This document shows, piece by piece, positions 1-11,056 of a stretch of 64,000 bases of DNA. The DNA is from Xanthomonas sp. Leaf148 (lineage in GTDB: Bacteria; Pseudomonadota; Gammaproteobacteria; Xanthomonadales; Xanthomonadaceae): contig NZ_LMOP01000001.1 in NCBI RefSeq assembly GCF_001423585.1, positions 1-64,000 of the forward strand, written 5' to 3'. Numbering within the stretch: the first letter of the stretch is position 1; each line of letters starts with the position of its first letter. Both the position numbers and the translations under genes were made by a program. The notes under the pieces were generated by a model. That model made no database searches. It had not been told where the DNA came from and saw nothing but the letters and a program-made list of their open reading frames with translations.

Positions 1-432
1 GGGTTGGTGTGGGAGCACTACGACCCGCAGTGGAACATCGACTGGGTGGGTGAGGTTGCTTTCGTATTCGCCGATGTCGTCGGCATCCGGCGACAGGTCG
101 ATGTCGTGGAAGCAGTAATACGGCACGCCGAGCTTGGTGAAGAATTCGAATGCAGCGTCGGCCTTGGCTTCGGCGCGACCCAGCGCGGTGTTGCCCGCAT
201 CCCACGGATACGCGCGCGTGCCCGGGCCGAACGGATCGGCGCCGTTGCCGCAGAAGCTGTGCCAGTAGGCCACGGCAAAGCGCAGATGCTCGGCCATGGT
301 CTTGTCGCCGATTTTTTTATTGGCGTCGTAGACCTTGAACGCGAGCGGGTTATCGGAGTCGCGGCCTTCGAAGCCGATCTTGCCGATGCCGGGGAAATAT
401 TCCTTCGCGCCGATGAAAACGGTGTTGCTCAT
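1..432 (-). CDS. xylA: Xylose isomerase, N-terminal part (cut by window edge)
   Basis: Isomerises D-xylose to D-xylulose in the cytoplasm, the step before XylB. The ATG at 432 opens with [16 protein letters not shown], typical of proteobacterial XylA, and the catalytic His/Asp stretch [11 protein letters not shown] is present near residue 107. The gene lies 36 bases downstream of xylB on the same strand, so it is probably the last known gene of the xyloglucan operon. From about base 51 towards base 1 the frame stays open but no longer reads like XylA: after GEYESNL the family normally continues K-H-M-V, whereas here the reading is T-H-P-V-D followed by unrelated residues. This may be a rearrangement, an insertion or an assembly join at the edge. 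The identity of the gene is secure; its integrity is not. Confidence 0.85.
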   Translation of the reverse strand, partial: MSNTVFIGAKEYFPGIGKIGFEGRDSDNPLAFKVYDANKKIGDKTMAEHLRFAVAYWHSFCGNGADPFGPGTRAYPWDAGNTALGRAEAKADAAFEFFTKLGVPYYCFHDIDLSPDADDIGEYESNLTHPVDVPLRVVVLPHQP

Positions 433-468
433 GGGGTGTGATGTCCTTGGTTCTGGGGGAGTGGTGAA

Positions 469-1962
469 TCAGTCAGCGTAGAGCGGGCTGACGACGTGCA
501 GGTGCTTGAGGAAGGCTTGGTAGTGCTGCTGATACTGGGCTACGCGCTGCGGGTCGGGCTTTGCGGCGAGTGCGTCGTCTACCTGCAGGTGCTCCAGCAC
601 CACCTCCGACAACGCGGCATCGCCACCATCGTCGCGGTCGCAGGCCCACAACGCCTGCAGCGCGGCACCGAAGGCGGCACCTTCGGGTTGGGTTGGCACC
701 ACGACCTGCAGATTGAAAACGTCGGCCACCATCTGCCGCCACTGCGCGCTCTTGCTGCCGCCGCCGGTGAGCAGGATGGTATCGAACTGCAGGCCGGCCG
801 CGACGAAAGCATCGAAGCCATTGCGCAGGCTATAGGTCGCCCCTTCCATCGCGGCGCGATAGAAATGCGCAGCAGTGGTGTTGTGCAGATCCATACCGAA
901 CAAACAGCCGCGTGCATCAGGCAAATTGGGTGTGCGCTCGCCATTGAAGAACGGCAGTAGCACCAGCCCGTCGGCACCGGGTGCGGTGTCGGCAATCATC
1001 GCCTCGGTCTGCTCGCGAGTGATGGAGAACATGCGCATCACCGCTTCGGTGGCGACGGTGCAGTTCATGGTGCAGATCAGCGGCAACCAGCCGCCGCTGG
1101 ACGAGCAGAACGCGGCCCAGCGTGCGTCGTCGTCCACCACCGGATGATCGGCGTAGGCGAACAAGGTGCCGCTGGTGCCCAGGCTCATCGTCAGGCGGCC
1201 CGGCACCACATTGCCGGTGCCGATGGCCGCCATCATGTTGTCGCCACCACCGGTGGTGACGCGCACGCCGGCCGGCAACTTCAATGCATCGGCGGCCGCA
1301 TCGGACAAGGCATACACCGCGCCGGTTTCCACCAGCGGCGGCAACGCCGCGCGCAGGTCACGCTGTGCATCGACGGCGCCGAGCATGCGCTCGGACCACT
1401 GGCGCGTGCGTACATCCAGCCAGCCGGTGCCGGAGGCATCGCCCACTTCGGCAAAGCGTTCGCCGGTGAGCCAGAAATTGATGTAATCGTGCGGCAGCAT
1501 CACCGTGGTCATCGCCGCATATGCCTCAGGGCGATGCTTGCGCGTCCACGGCAATTTGGATGCCGTGTAACCGGCCAGGATCGGGTTGCCTGCGGCAGCC
1601 ACGCTGCCCGCTGCGCCGCCCACCGCGTCCATGATTTCGTCGCACTCCAGTGCCGTGCTGGTATCGCACCACAGCTTGACCGGCGCGGTGACGCTGCCAT
1701 CGGCGGCCACCGGCACGAAGCCGTGCTGTTGGCCCGACACCGAGATGCCGCGCACGCGCGCACGTTGTTCGCCATCAAGCTGCGCAAAGCAATGCACGAT
1801 GCCGTCGACCCACCACTGCGCCTGCTGCTCGCGGGTGCCGTCATCGCGGCTGATCAGCTCCATCGGTGCGGCGATGGTGGCGATCACGGCGCGCTCCTGC
1901 GCGTCGTAGGCCACCAGCTTGACGCTCTGCGTGCCCACGTCCAGTCCTACGTACAAGCTCAT
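469..1962 (-). CDS. xylB: Xylulokinase
   Basis: Phosphorylates D-xylulose to xylulose 5-phosphate for the pentose phosphate pathway. The 497-residue length and the FGGY-kinase layout match the family: an N-terminal phosphate-binding stretch YVGLDVGTQSVK and the catalytic-base motif GGGDNMMAAIGTG with Asp at about residue 241. The ATG overlaps the stop of the upstream GH95 gene (ATGA), which indicates translational coupling in one operon. It handles xylose released by the GH31 alpha-xylosidase of the same locus, together with XylA. No features out of the ordinary were seen. Confidence 0.95.
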   Translation of the reverse strand: MSLYVGLDVGTQSVKLVAYDAQERAVIATIAAPMELISRDDGTREQQAQWWVDGIVHCFAQLDGEQRARVRGISVSGQQHGFVPVAADGSVTAPVKLWCDTSTALECDEIMDAVGGAAGSVAAAGNPILAGYTASKLPWTRKHRPEAYAAMTTVMLPHDYINFWLTGERFAEVGDASGTGWLDVRTRQWSERMLGAVDAQRDLRAALPPLVETGAVYALSDAAADALKLPAGVRVTTGGGDNMMAAIGTGNVVPGRLTMSLGTSGTLFAYADHPVVDDDARWAAFCSSSGGWLPLICTMNCTVATEAVMRMFSITREQTEAMIADTAPGADGLVLLPFFNGERTPNLPDARGCLFGMDLHNTTAAHFYRAAMEGATYSLRNGFDAFVAAGLQFDTILLTGGGSKSAQWRQMVADVFNLQVVVPTQPEGAAFGAALQALWACDRDDGGDAALSEVVLEHLQVDDALAAKPDPQRVAQYQQHYQAFLKHLHVVSPLYAD

Positions 1963-4337
1963 TGCTTCACCAATCGGTTATTGTTGAGTCCCACCTGCTG
2001 GGTGCGGCCCGCGCCCAGTTCCAGGTCCAGGGTCTGCCCTGCGTAGGACAGTTGATAGCGTCCGCCACGATCGCTGTGCAGGCGTGCCTGCTGCAAGCGA
2101 CCGCCATCCCATTCCAGATCGATGCTGGCGCCGCCACGCACGCGCACGCCGCGCATGCTGCCGCGCGGCCAGGCAGCGGGCAAGGCGGGTAGCAGGAATA
2201 CACTGCCGCCCCAGCTTTGCAACAGCATTTCGGTGATGCCGGCGGTGCCGCCGAAGTTGCCGTCGATCTGGAACGGCGGATGTGCGTCGAACAGGTTCGG
2301 GTAGGTGCGATCGGGCGAAATCAGCAGTTGCAGGATGCGATACGCATGCTCGCCATCGGCCAGCCGTGCCCACAGATTCAGCCGCCAACCGATCCCCCAG
2401 CCGGTGGCGTTGTCGCCACGGATTTCCAGCGAACGCCTGGCGGCAGCGGCCAGCTCCGGCGTATCGCGCAGATTGATCTGGCTCGACGGATGCAGCGCGT
2501 AGAGATGCGAGACGTGACGATGGTGGATCTCCGGCGCGTCCATATCCCAATCCTGCTGCCACTCCTGCAACTGCCCCGCCTTGCCGATGCGGTTGGGCGG
2601 CAGTTGCTCGCGCAGCGAGGCCAGCTGCTGCGCCAGCGCTGCATCGACGTTGAGCAACTTGCTCATCGCGATGCACTGCGCGAACAGGTCGCGCAACAGC
2701 TGTGCATCCATGGTCGGCCCGGCGCATACGGCAGCGCCGAACGGATGCTGGTTTTCCGGCGACATCGATGGATTGGTCACCATCGCGCCCGTTTGTGGGT
2801 CGCGCATCAAGGTGGCAACGAAGAACTCCGCCGCACCCTTGAACAACGGGTAGATCTTGCTCAGGTACGCACGGTCGCGGCCGTAATCCCAGCGGTCCCA
2901 TAGCTGCTGCAACAGCCACACCCCGCCCATCGGCCACAGGCTCCACTTGGCGCCATCGATGGGCCCGGCCTGACGCCAGAGATCGGTGTTGTTGTGCACC
3001 ACCCAGCCGGGTGCGTCGTAGAGCGTACGTGCGGTATGCGCGCCGGTGGTGGCCAGGTCGAACAGCATGGATTCCAGCGGTTCCACGCACTCGTGCAAGG
3101 CGTTGGGCTCGCTGGGCCAGTAGTTCATCTCGGTGTTGATGTTGATGGTGTACTTGCTTTCCCACGGCGGCTGCATCAGGTCGTTCCAGATGCCCTGCAG
3201 GTTGGCCGGCTGGGAGCCGGGCCGCGAGCTACAGATCAGCAGATAGCGGCCGTACTGATGGTAGAGCGCGGCCAATGCCGGGTCGTTGCCGCCGGCAAAC
3301 CGCTGCACGCGTTGGTCGGTGGGTAGCGCTGCCGCGTCGCTGGTGCCCAGGTCGATCGCCACACGCCGGAACAGGCGTTGGTGATCGGCCAGATGCGCGC
3401 GCAGCAATGCGGCAGAGTCCAGCGTTCCGGCCTTGCGCAGGCTCGCTGCGGTGCGTGCGAGCGGGTCGCCATCCACCGCGTCGAAGCGTTGGTAACTGGT
3501 GGCTGCGGTGAGCAGCAAGACCACTTCATCGGCGCCTTCGATACGCAAGCGATCGCGCAACGCGGTCACCTTGCCGCCTTTCACCTGCGGCAGCACGCGC
3601 AACGCAAACCGCAACTTGCCGTCGATGCCGGCAAAGCTGCCGTTGCGGCCGGTGAACAGCAAACTGCCCTGCTCTGCCGTGACCTCGCCGTGTTGCGGGC
3701 TGTCGATGCCCACGCGCAAGGAAATCGCGCGTGGCCGCTCGCACGACAGACGCACCACGATGCACTGCGACTGCGCAGAGACGAACACCTCGCGCCGATG
3801 CAGCACGCCGCCAGAGCGGAAGCTGGTGGTGGTCACTGCGGTGTCCAGATCCAGCTGACGGCGATACTCACTGATGCCGTCGACACGATCGAAATCCAGC
3901 AACAGATCGCCCAGCGGTTGATACGGCATCTGCTTGAGCGGACGCGAGAGCAGCTTGGCATCGGCCAGTTGTTCGGCCTCGGCATAGCGCCCGGCAAAGA
4001 TCAGCGCACGTACCTGCGGCAACGCGGCCAATCCGTCCGGACTGGTGGAATCGTAGGGCCCGCCAGCGTAGAGCGTGTCTTCGTTGAGTTGCAGGCGCTC
4101 GTGGGCAATACCGCCCCACACCATCGCGCCGAGTCGGCCATTGCCGACCGGCAAGGCCTCCACCCATTCGTTGGCCGGTTCGCGGTACCACAGCTGCAAT
4201 GCGTCAGCGGCCGCCACGGGCGGCAACGCGGCGTGTTTGGAAGACGCTGCGGCCTGTGCTGCGACCGGTGCGGCGCCCAGGACCGCCATCGCGGCCCCGG
4301 TTGCCTTGCACAGCTCCCGACGCGTCAGCACGGCCAC
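1959..4337 (-). CDS. GH95 alpha-L-fucosidase, Tat-exported
   Basis: Predicted to remove terminal alpha-1,2-L-fucose (or L-galactose) from xyloglucan side chains in the periplasm. The 792-residue protein starts with a twin-arginine signal (LTRRELCKATG, then a hydrophobic stretch to about residue 30), so it is probably exported folded. GH95 hallmarks are NTEMNYWPSEP near residue 404, HRHVSHLYALHP, and QIDGNFGGTAGI with Asp at about 692, which corresponds to the conserved catalytic-site region. It sits between the GH31 gene (85-base gap) and xylB (ATGA overlap). The family assignment is strong; the preference between fucose and galactose is inferred from context. Confidence 0.93.
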   Translation of the reverse strand: MAVLTRRELCKATGAAMAVLGAAPVAAQAAASSKHAALPPVAAADALQLWYREPANEWVEALPVGNGRLGAMVWGGIAHERLQLNEDTLYAGGPYDSTSPDGLAALPQVRALIFAGRYAEAEQLADAKLLSRPLKQMPYQPLGDLLLDFDRVDGISEYRRQLDLDTAVTTTSFRSGGVLHRREVFVSAQSQCIVVRLSCERPRAISLRVGIDSPQHGEVTAEQGSLLFTGRNGSFAGIDGKLRFALRVLPQVKGGKVTALRDRLRIEGADEVVLLLTAATSYQRFDAVDGDPLARTAASLRKAGTLDSAALLRAHLADHQRLFRRVAIDLGTSDAAALPTDQRVQRFAGGNDPALAALYHQYGRYLLICSSRPGSQPANLQGIWNDLMQPPWESKYTININTEMNYWPSEPNALHECVEPLESMLFDLATTGAHTARTLYDAPGWVVHNNTDLWRQAGPIDGAKWSLWPMGGVWLLQQLWDRWDYGRDRAYLSKIYPLFKGAAEFFVATLMRDPQTGAMVTNPSMSPENQHPFGAAVCAGPTMDAQLLRDLFAQCIAMSKLLNVDAALAQQLASLREQLPPNRIGKAGQLQEWQQDWDMDAPEIHHRHVSHLYALHPSSQINLRDTPELAAAARRSLEIRGDNATGWGIGWRLNLWARLADGEHAYRILQLLISPDRTYPNLFDAHPPFQIDGNFGGTAGITEMLLQSWGGSVFLLPALPAAWPRGSMRGVRVRGGASIDLEWDGGRLQQARLHSDRGGRYQLSYAGQTLDLELGAGRTQQVGLNNNRLVKQ

Positions 4338-4422
4338 CGCCGTGCTGCATCACCGGAACCGCCCGCGACTGCCTTGCGGCGTTCCGGCATCTGCTTGCTC
4401 ATCGACTGAAGACAGCCTGCGA

Positions 4423-7326
4423 TCATCGACGACGCGCTTTGCCGGACGCAATCTTGCGCTGCAACACGCTGACCGCCTTGCCGTCGTACTGGAGGCTGGT
4501 GTCGGTCTTGGGCTCGAGCGCACCGGCATCGTCGCGTGGGCCATCGACGAAGCGCACATTGATGGTGCGTTTGGCCTGCATGCCGGTCCAGCTGCCTTCG
4601 CGTTTGCCGATGCTCAGCTCGCCCTTGGCCTGATTCCAGACCAGCGGAATGCGGCTGAACTCGCCCTTTTCGTAGCCATAGCCCTTGCCATCGTCTTCGT
4701 ACAGCGAGAACTGGCCGTCGGCACCGGTGTAGACCACCACGGTGAGCGGCGCGTCGGGTTTTTGGTCCACATATTCCTGCACCGGGCCGGTCGGCACGAT
4801 GGAGCCTGCACGCACGAACAGCGGCATGCGTTCGATCGGCGCGGCCGCTTCGATGGTCTGGCCGCCGTCGTAACGCTTGCCGGTGGCGAAGTCGAGCCAG
4901 CTGGTGCCGGCCGGCAGATACACCTGACGCGAGGTGGCGCCGAAGCGGGTCACCGGTGCCACCAGGAACGCCGGTCCGAACAGGTACTGGTCGTTGATGT
5001 CGCGTGCCTTCGCATCATCCGGGAAGTCCATCATCATGCCGCGCATGATCACGCCATCGCGCTGATAGGTATCGCCGGCCAGGCTGTAGATATACGGCAG
5101 CAACGCGTAACGCAGGCGGTTGTAGTAGGCCATGCTGTCGTAGAACGGCGTGCCTTCCGGGGCGATGTTCCAGATTTCGCGGTACGGGAACTGGCCGTGC
5201 GAGCGGAAGATCGGCACGAACGCACCGAACTGGAACCAGCGCGTGTTGAGCTCGCGCCATTCCGGCAGATGCGCCGGGTCCTGGTTCTCGTAGCGCTTCT
5301 CCACCGCAAACCCGCCGATGTCGAAGGTCCAGTTGGGCAGGCCCGACAGCGCCATGTTGACGCCAGCGGAAATCTGGTCGTGCATGTCGTCCCAACGCGA
5401 CACGATGTCGCCGCTCCACACCGCCACCGCATTGCGCTGGGTGCCGGCATAGCCCTTGCGCGAGAGGATGAACACGCGCTTGTCGTCAGCTGCACGGTCG
5501 CCTTCGTAGACGCCATGGGTGTGCGGCAGCGGGTAGGAATTGAAGTATTCGGTGGACGAGCCCAGCGCGGTTGGCGTGGTGCGTGCCTTGCGCTCGCCGA
5601 TGTCCAGGTTGGAGTGCACGTCCGGCTCGTCGGCGTCCATCCACCACGCATCGAAGCCCTTGCTGTTGAGCTTCTCGTTGACCTGGCGCCAATAGATCGC
5701 CTGCGCCTTCTCCGAGTACGGGTCGTAGAACGAGTTCTTGTAGCCCTTGGCGATCCAGTCCAGCTCACCCACTTCCACGTTGCGCTTGTACATGAAACCG
5801 GCGGCATCCAGTTCCTTGTAGTTGGCCGTGGTGGGATAGAACTTGGGCCAGATCGAAATCATGATCTGCGCGTGCATGTCGTGCACGGACTTGACCATGC
5901 CATCCGGATCGGGGAAGTGCTTCGGGTCGAAATCATGCGAACCCCAGGCATTTTCCGGCCAGTAAGACCAGTCGAGCACGATGTTGTCCAGCGACAGCTT
6001 GCGCTTGCGGTACTCGGCCAGCACACCAACCAACTCATCCTGGCTTTTGTAACGCTCGCGGCTCTGCCAGAAACCATAGGCCCACTTGGGCAGCATCACC
6101 GACTTGCCGGTGAGTTCGCGGTAGCCGGCCACGGCTTGATCGTAGGAATCGGCCGAGACGAAGTAGTAGTCGATCATCTGACCGGCTTCGGACCACAGCG
6201 ACAGATCCTTGGCTTCCGCTGCCGGCAGCGGGTCGCGATGCAGCAGCGCGATATAGCTGGGGTCGATCAGATCCCATTCGACCTTGACGGTGTGGCGCTT
6301 GCCCGGCTCCAGGTCCAGCTTGAACTCGTGATTCCACGGGTTCCAGTTCTGGCGCCAGCGATCGATCACCAGCTTGCCGTCCACGTACAACTTGGCGTAT
6401 TCGCTCGAATACAGCGAGAACGTGTGCTCGCCACCGGTGAGCGCTTCGATCTCGCCCTCCCAGGTGACCTGCATGCGGCTGTCCTTGTCCTTGGTGATGG
6501 CCTTCTTCGGGAACTTGGTCAGGTCGCTGAGGTACTGGTAGTTCACCTCGCTCTCGCGACGCTCCAGCACCTGCTTGCCGTTGATGGCATAGCGTGCGGT
6601 CAGTGCGCCGGCCTTGCCCTTGGCGTCGTACAACTTGAGCGTCTTGGGCAGCGGCTGCAGACCGCGCGGGTCGCCCAGGCGGCTGATCGAGTTGTTGTCC
6701 CACAGCAGGCCATAGTTGCGGCTGGACACCAGGTACGGCACCGCCATGTCGATGTTGTTCTGCTGCAATTCGACGTTGCGGCCCTTCTGATTCATCCAGC
6801 CCTGCTGGTGCTGGCCGAAGCCGTACAACGCTTCGTCATCGGGCGACTGGAAGCGCTGGCGCACGCTCAGGTACTGCTTGCCTTCGACCTTGAGCGGGGC
6901 AAAGCTGCGCCCGCCGGCCACTTCGGACAGCACCGGCTTGCCATTGGCATCGGCGAAGCTGACATGGCCGTCGACGGTGGACACCGTGGCGGTCACCTTG
7001 CCGGTCTTCAGCTGCACGCTGTCGGCCTGCTCGGCCACCTGGAAGGCGCTATCGCCCTGCACCGGCACGCGCATCAGGCTGGGGCTGCGTGCGAAGTCGC
7101 CGTCCGGATCGGCGCTGACGCGGATGATGCCGGCATCGACCACCTGCAGACGCACCGGTGCGGCGCCCTTGGCGCTCGGCACCACGGTGACGCCATCGGC
7201 GGCCTTGCGCACTTCCTGCGCATGCGCGGCATTGGCCAACAGGGCCAGCGACAACGCCAGGCAATGGGCAAGCGGTGTACGTCGGTTGGCAGGCGCGGCG
7301 CCGGCGGAACGGATGGTGGTTTGCAT
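4423..7326 (-). CDS. GH31 alpha-xylosidase with PA14 insert
   Basis: Predicted to release alpha-1,6-linked xylose from the non-reducing end of xyloglucan oligosaccharides, in the periplasm. The start at 7326 is preceded by an AGGGAG ribosome site and gives a 967-residue protein with a Sec signal ending ANAAHAQ near residue 38. The GH31 catalytic motif WWMDADEPD places the nucleophile Asp at about residue 564. A PA14-like domain is inserted around residues 220-370 (TFSLYSSEYAKLYVDGK region), an architecture known from the xyloglucan-specific GH31 enzyme of Cellvibrio. Operon neighbours are GH35 upstream and GH95 downstream. An in-frame extension upstream to 7488 is open but lacks a plausible signal or ribosome site. 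Confidence 0.94.
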   Translation of the reverse strand: MQTTIRSAGAAPANRRTPLAHCLALSLALLANAAHAQEVRKAADGVTVVPSAKGAAPVRLQVVDAGIIRVSADPDGDFARSPSLMRVPVQGDSAFQVAEQADSVQLKTGKVTATVSTVDGHVSFADANGKPVLSEVAGGRSFAPLKVEGKQYLSVRQRFQSPDDEALYGFGQHQQGWMNQKGRNVELQQNNIDMAVPYLVSSRNYGLLWDNNSISRLGDPRGLQPLPKTLKLYDAKGKAGALTARYAINGKQVLERRESEVNYQYLSDLTKFPKKAITKDKDSRMQVTWEGEIEALTGGEHTFSLYSSEYAKLYVDGKLVIDRWRQNWNPWNHEFKLDLEPGKRHTVKVEWDLIDPSYIALLHRDPLPAAEAKDLSLWSEAGQMIDYYFVSADSYDQAVAGYRELTGKSVMLPKWAYGFWQSRERYKSQDELVGVLAEYRKRKLSLDNIVLDWSYWPENAWGSHDFDPKHFPDPDGMVKSVHDMHAQIMISIWPKFYPTTANYKELDAAGFMYKRNVEVGELDWIAKGYKNSFYDPYSEKAQAIYWRQVNEKLNSKGFDAWWMDADEPDVHSNLDIGERKARTTPTALGSSTEYFNSYPLPHTHGVYEGDRAADDKRVFILSRKGYAGTQRNAVAVWSGDIVSRWDDMHDQISAGVNMALSGLPNWTFDIGGFAVEKRYENQDPAHLPEWRELNTRWFQFGAFVPIFRSHGQFPYREIWNIAPEGTPFYDSMAYYNRLRYALLPYIYSLAGDTYQRDGVIMRGMMMDFPDDAKARDINDQYLFGPAFLVAPVTRFGATSRQVYLPAGTSWLDFATGKRYDGGQTIEAAAPIERMPLFVRAGSIVPTGPVQEYVDQKPDAPLTVVVYTGADGQFSLYEDDGKGYGYEKGEFSRIPLVWNQAKGELSIGKREGSWTGMQAKRTINVRFVDGPRDDAGALEPKTDTSLQYDGKAVSVLQRKIASGKARRR

Positions 7327-7385
7327 GGTCACTCCCTTTGAATTTCGAAACGCTGCCGCGGGGGCGGCAGCGCATGGGTTGCTGA

Positions 7386-9128
7386 TTATTTGTAGGTGGC
7401 GAGCTTGATCTTGAGCAGCTGTGGCACGCTGGAAAAATTGACGCCGTAATCGGTCTGGTCGCCGTTCCAGTTGCGCTGGAACTTCCACTGGGTGTCTTCG
7501 TACACGCCTTCCTCTACACGGTCGTAGAACATGTTTGCGGTGGCGTCGCTGGCCGGGTGCAAGGTCACGCGCACGTGGTAACCGGTGACCAGAAATTCAT
7601 CCGGACCCAGCTCGGCGATCAACGCCGCGCCGATCGGCTCCGGGTTGCCCGGTGGCTCGCCCTTGAACCAGAACTGTGGCACGCCGTAGGTGATGGTGGC
7701 GCTCCAGCGGTCGTTGAGCTTGAGCTCCTGCACGGCCTGGCCGGGCTCTTCGGCGGTGCCGTGCAACTTGCCTTCGGAGGCGGCCTTGGCGAACGGGCGC
7801 ATACCCATGCTGACCGCCTGGAAGCCGAGCGCGAACGGCGCCAGCGTTTCTTCGTTGACGTGCTTGGCGCCCAGCGGATAGTTGGAATAGCGCGTGTAGT
7901 CCATGCCAAACGCCGACCAGCCGATGCCGTTGTGGCCCAGCGTGGGATACAGGTAACGCGCGTATTCCTGGCGGTTGCCGGTTTCGGCCACGAACAAGGC
8001 GTTGTCCGGGCGTGCGTAACGCTCCAGCACCGTGGTGTACATGCGGTACTCGGGCATGTAGATGTCCGGCGCCAGCAGATCGATATGCGGGCCGGCCGCC
8101 TTCCAGACATCGAGCACGTTGTCGGTGGGGCCACCGCTGGCGTATTGGCCGGGCTGTCCCGGATTGAACGGGCCACGCAGCGCGGCATTGACGTACATCG
8201 GCAACGGATACTCGGCCTTGCCGGCTTCGGCGACCTGATCGATGTAACGACCGATCGACCACGCATGGAAGATTTCATCGGCATCGGCGCCGAACACCTG
8301 CGCCCAGCTGCCCGGCTGCTTGTTCAAGCGTTTGAGCAGTGCCTCCGGTACCGGGCCGTCGAAGAGTTTTTGCGCCATCGGCGAAAAGTCGCGCACGCTG
8401 CCGTAGGTGCCCGGCTCGTTTTCCGGCTGGATCATGATCACGGTGTGTTGCGGGTCGACCTTTTTCAGGTGCTGCATGAAGGCGACGAAGGCCTTGCGAT
8501 CGGCATCCAGCGTGGCCTGCGCATGCGGCGACAGCGACCCGATCGCCTTGCCCTCGCGAGTGATCACACGCGGGAAGCGCTGGTTGTCGGCCTTGACCCA
8601 CAACGGTGCGTAGGCCGGGCCATTGTTCTTCCAGGTCGCAAACCACAGCAGCACCAACCGCACCTTGTGTTCGCGCGCCTGGTTGAGCAGCGTGTCGACG
8701 AAGGAGAAATCGAACTTGCCTTCTTCCGGCTCGACCTGCTCCCAGGCGATCGGCACCTGCACAGTGTTGGGGCCCAGCACCTGCATGGCCGGCCACACCT
8801 TGTCCATCACGCCGGGATAGTTGCTGGAGTTGTTGACCTGCGCGCCCAGGATCAGGAACGGCGCGCCATCGACCATCAAGGCATGCTTGCCGTCCTTGCT
8901 GACGAACTGCGGCATCGCTGTCTGCGCGGCCGGCGTCTGTGCGCTGGCCGGCGTTGCCGCTGCGGTGCTTGCAACCGGCGTGGAGGCGGCAGGCTTGTCT
9001 GCATCGCCCTGCTCGCCGGACTGGCACGCGGCCAAGGCCAGCGTCAGCGCGGACAGCAGCAGCGGACGCAGGCAACGCCGCGCGTTGGAATACGTGATGG
9101 CATGTGCAACGGGGGAATACATGGACAT
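7386..9128 (-). CDS. GH35 beta-galactosidase, lipoprotein (DUF5597 type)
   Basis: Predicted to remove beta-1,2-galactose from xyloglucan side chains after defucosylation. The N-terminus carries a lipobox (LALAAC), so it is probably anchored in a membrane facing the periplasm. GH35 catalytic glutamates are visible: ENEPG with the acid/base near residue 238, and FVAETGN with the nucleophile near 382. A GTG at 9143 would overlap the CE20 stop, but GGAG in front of the ATG at 9128 favours this start (580 residues); an ATG at 9122 is also possible. The C-terminal portion resembles the domain found in GH35 proteins of Xanthomonas and Cellvibrio. Confidence 0.9.
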   Translation of the reverse strand: MSMYSPVAHAITYSNARRCLRPLLLSALTLALAACQSGEQGDADKPAASTPVASTAAATPASAQTPAAQTAMPQFVSKDGKHALMVDGAPFLILGAQVNNSSNYPGVMDKVWPAMQVLGPNTVQVPIAWEQVEPEEGKFDFSFVDTLLNQAREHKVRLVLLWFATWKNNGPAYAPLWVKADNQRFPRVITREGKAIGSLSPHAQATLDADRKAFVAFMQHLKKVDPQHTVIMIQPENEPGTYGSVRDFSPMAQKLFDGPVPEALLKRLNKQPGSWAQVFGADADEIFHAWSIGRYIDQVAEAGKAEYPLPMYVNAALRGPFNPGQPGQYASGGPTDNVLDVWKAAGPHIDLLAPDIYMPEYRMYTTVLERYARPDNALFVAETGNRQEYARYLYPTLGHNGIGWSAFGMDYTRYSNYPLGAKHVNEETLAPFALGFQAVSMGMRPFAKAASEGKLHGTAEEPGQAVQELKLNDRWSATITYGVPQFWFKGEPPGNPEPIGAALIAELGPDEFLVTGYHVRVTLHPASDATANMFYDRVEEGVYEDTQWKFQRNWNGDQTDYGVNFSSVPQLLKIKLATYK

Positions 9129-9139
9129 AAGGCTCCGTG

Positions 9140-11056
9140 TCACCAGGTATCGGTGCGGAAGGGGGAAACAGGAAGGGCGTCGCGATTGATCAGGTTGGCG
9201 TCGTCGGGGTTCTCGCTCCAGCCGTAGCGCACTGCAACCGGTGCAGGCACCGCATCGCTCTGCACGCTCACCCGATCGCCGTCGATGCGCGCGGTGGCCG
9301 GATGGAACTGCTTGTCGGCACCAGCGACACGCAAGCCCTGCACTGCACCGCCGCCACGTACCTGCAGCGCACTGCCCTGCAGGTCGAATGTCAGCACCGC
9401 CTTGCCACCTTCAAACGTTGCCCGCTTGAACACCGGCGCGCTGTACACCAGCGTTTCGCCGTACGCCACGTGCCGCGCCGCCAGCGCCAGACGATGGCCG
9501 ACATCGCGCTTGTTGGTGGGATGGATGTCGGTGGGGTTGCCGATATCGATGATCACCGCCTGCCCGGTCGCCGGCAGCGCCAGCGTCTTGGACTGCGACT
9601 CGCGCAACAGCGCCCACGGGCTCAGTTCGCCCTTATCGCCGCCGGCCTTGAAGTTGGCCAATTGCACCCACAAAAATGGCAGCGCCTTGGCGCCGCGCTC
9701 GGCACGCCATTGCTGGATCATCGCGGCGAACTGCTCGCGATACGCCACTGCTCCGCTGTCGGTGGCGTTGGTTTCACCCTGGTACCAAATCACGCCCTTG
9801 ACCGGGAACGGCTGCAGCGGGTGGATCATCTGGTTGTAGAGCAGTGTCGGCAGTTGGTTCTTGTTGTCGACCAACGACACGCGCACTGCGGCGGGGCGGA
9901 ATTTCCAGCCGCTCAGCGCGCGCTTGGCACCATCGTTGGTCTGCACGAAGCGCTGCTCATCCGGGCCGTGCATGCCGCCACCGCCGCTGAGGTCTTCCAC
10001 CCGCACGGCGATGTGATTGACGCCGGCATGCAGTGCCGCCGCCGGCACGCTGTAGACGCGCGGCAGATTCCATTGCTTCTCGGTCGTGCCTACCTGCTGA
10101 CCGTTGACGTAGGTGATGTCCGAATCGTCGATCTGGCCCACGCCCAGGGTAATGCCGGCCTTGGCCTCGGCAGCGCTCAAGGTCACCATGGTGCGGTACC
10201 AGGCAATGCCGTCCATGCCGTCGTAACCGTTGGACTCCCATTGCTGGGTGGTGGGGATGCTGTCCCAATCGCTGTCGTTGAACTCGGCGTCGCGCCACTG
10301 CGGCATGTCGCCGTCGACCTTGGGCCAGCGCGCGATGCGCTTGCCGGTGGCGGCCTGTGCGGCAGCGTCGCGTTGCTTGATCGCCTCGATCGCGCCCTGG
10401 TTCTGCTCGGCATTCAAGCCCAGCGATGCGGCGTCCATCCACGCCTCGATCGCACTGCCGCCCCAGGTGCTGTTGACGATGCCGATCGGCACGCCAGTGC
10501 TGGCGCGCAGCTCTTTGGCGAAGAAATACCCCACCGCGGTGAACTCGCCGGCAGTGGCCGGCGTGGCGGCCTTCCACTCGCCACCGGTCAGGCGCGCTTC
10601 CGGCTGCACCGACCACGACTTGGGCACCTTGAAGTGGCGTAACTGCGGGTCGTTGGCGGCAGCGACCGCCTGCGGGCCATCGCTGGCCTGCGCCAGCGGC
10701 CATTCCATATTCGATTGCCCGCTGGCCAGCCATACATCGCCGACCAGCACGTCGCGCACCTGCAGCTGCCCACCATCGCCCTGCACGCTCAACACGTACG
10801 GGCCGCCCGCCTTGTGCGCGGGCAAGCTCACCTTCCAGGCGCCCGTTGCGTCGGCTTTGGCGGTGGCGCGCTTGCCATCGAAGCTGACCGTGATCGCGGC
10901 ATTGGGCGATGCCCACCCCCACACCGGCATGGGCTGGTCGCGCTGCAACACCGCGCCATCGGCAAACAACAGCGGCAGGGTCGGCTGGGCCAGCGCGAGC
11001 GGACTGGCCAGCACCAGGCCCAGCAGGCAGGCGCGGCGAACGAGAGGTGCGGTCAT
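9140..11056 (-). CDS. CE20-type xyloglucan acetylesterase (SGNH/sialate O-acetylesterase-like)
   Basis: Predicted to remove acetyl groups from xyloglucan so that glycosidases can act. The 638-residue protein has a Sec signal ending LALAQ near residue 24. The catalytic Ser is in [10 protein letters not shown] (Ser115) and the likely Asp/His pair is in PTDIHPTNK towards the C-terminus. Between the two halves of the esterase is a beta-sandwich-like insert (about residues 290-430) that includes [11 protein letters not shown]. This split architecture and its place between GH74 and GH35 match the acetylesterase of the X. citri xyloglucan locus that founded family CE20. The start at 11056 has GGAG at suitable spacing. 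Older pipelines would call it sialate O-acetylesterase. Confidence 0.88.
   Translation of the reverse strand: MTAPLVRRACLLGLVLASPLALAQPTLPLLFADGAVLQRDQPMPVWGWASPNAAITVSFDGKRATAKADATGAWKVSLPAHKAGGPYVLSVQGDGGQLQVRDVLVGDVWLASGQSNMEWPLAQASDGPQAVAAANDPQLRHFKVPKSWSVQPEARLTGGEWKAATPATAGEFTAVGYFFAKELRASTGVPIGIVNSTWGGSAIEAWMDAASLGLNAEQNQGAIEAIKQRDAAAQAATGKRIARWPKVDGDMPQWRDAEFNDSDWDSIPTTQQWESNGYDGMDGIAWYRTMVTLSAAEAKAGITLGVGQIDDSDITYVNGQQVGTTEKQWNLPRVYSVPAAALHAGVNHIAVRVEDLSGGGGMHGPDEQRFVQTNDGAKRALSGWKFRPAAVRVSLVDNKNQLPTLLYNQMIHPLQPFPVKGVIWYQGETNATDSGAVAYREQFAAMIQQWRAERGAKALPFLWVQLANFKAGGDKGELSPWALLRESQSKTLALPATGQAVIIDIGNPTDIHPTNKRDVGHRLALAARHVAYGETLVYSAPVFKRATFEGGKAVLTFDLQGSALQVRGGGAVQGLRVAGADKQFHPATARIDGDRVSVQSDAVPAPVAVRYGWSENPDDANLINRDALPVSPFRTDTW

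Noticed and set aside
4075..7341. Plus-strand open frame of 1088 codons opposite GH31
   Set aside because: Typical antisense shadow of a high-GC gene; no family motifs, and GH31 on the minus strand is unmistakable.
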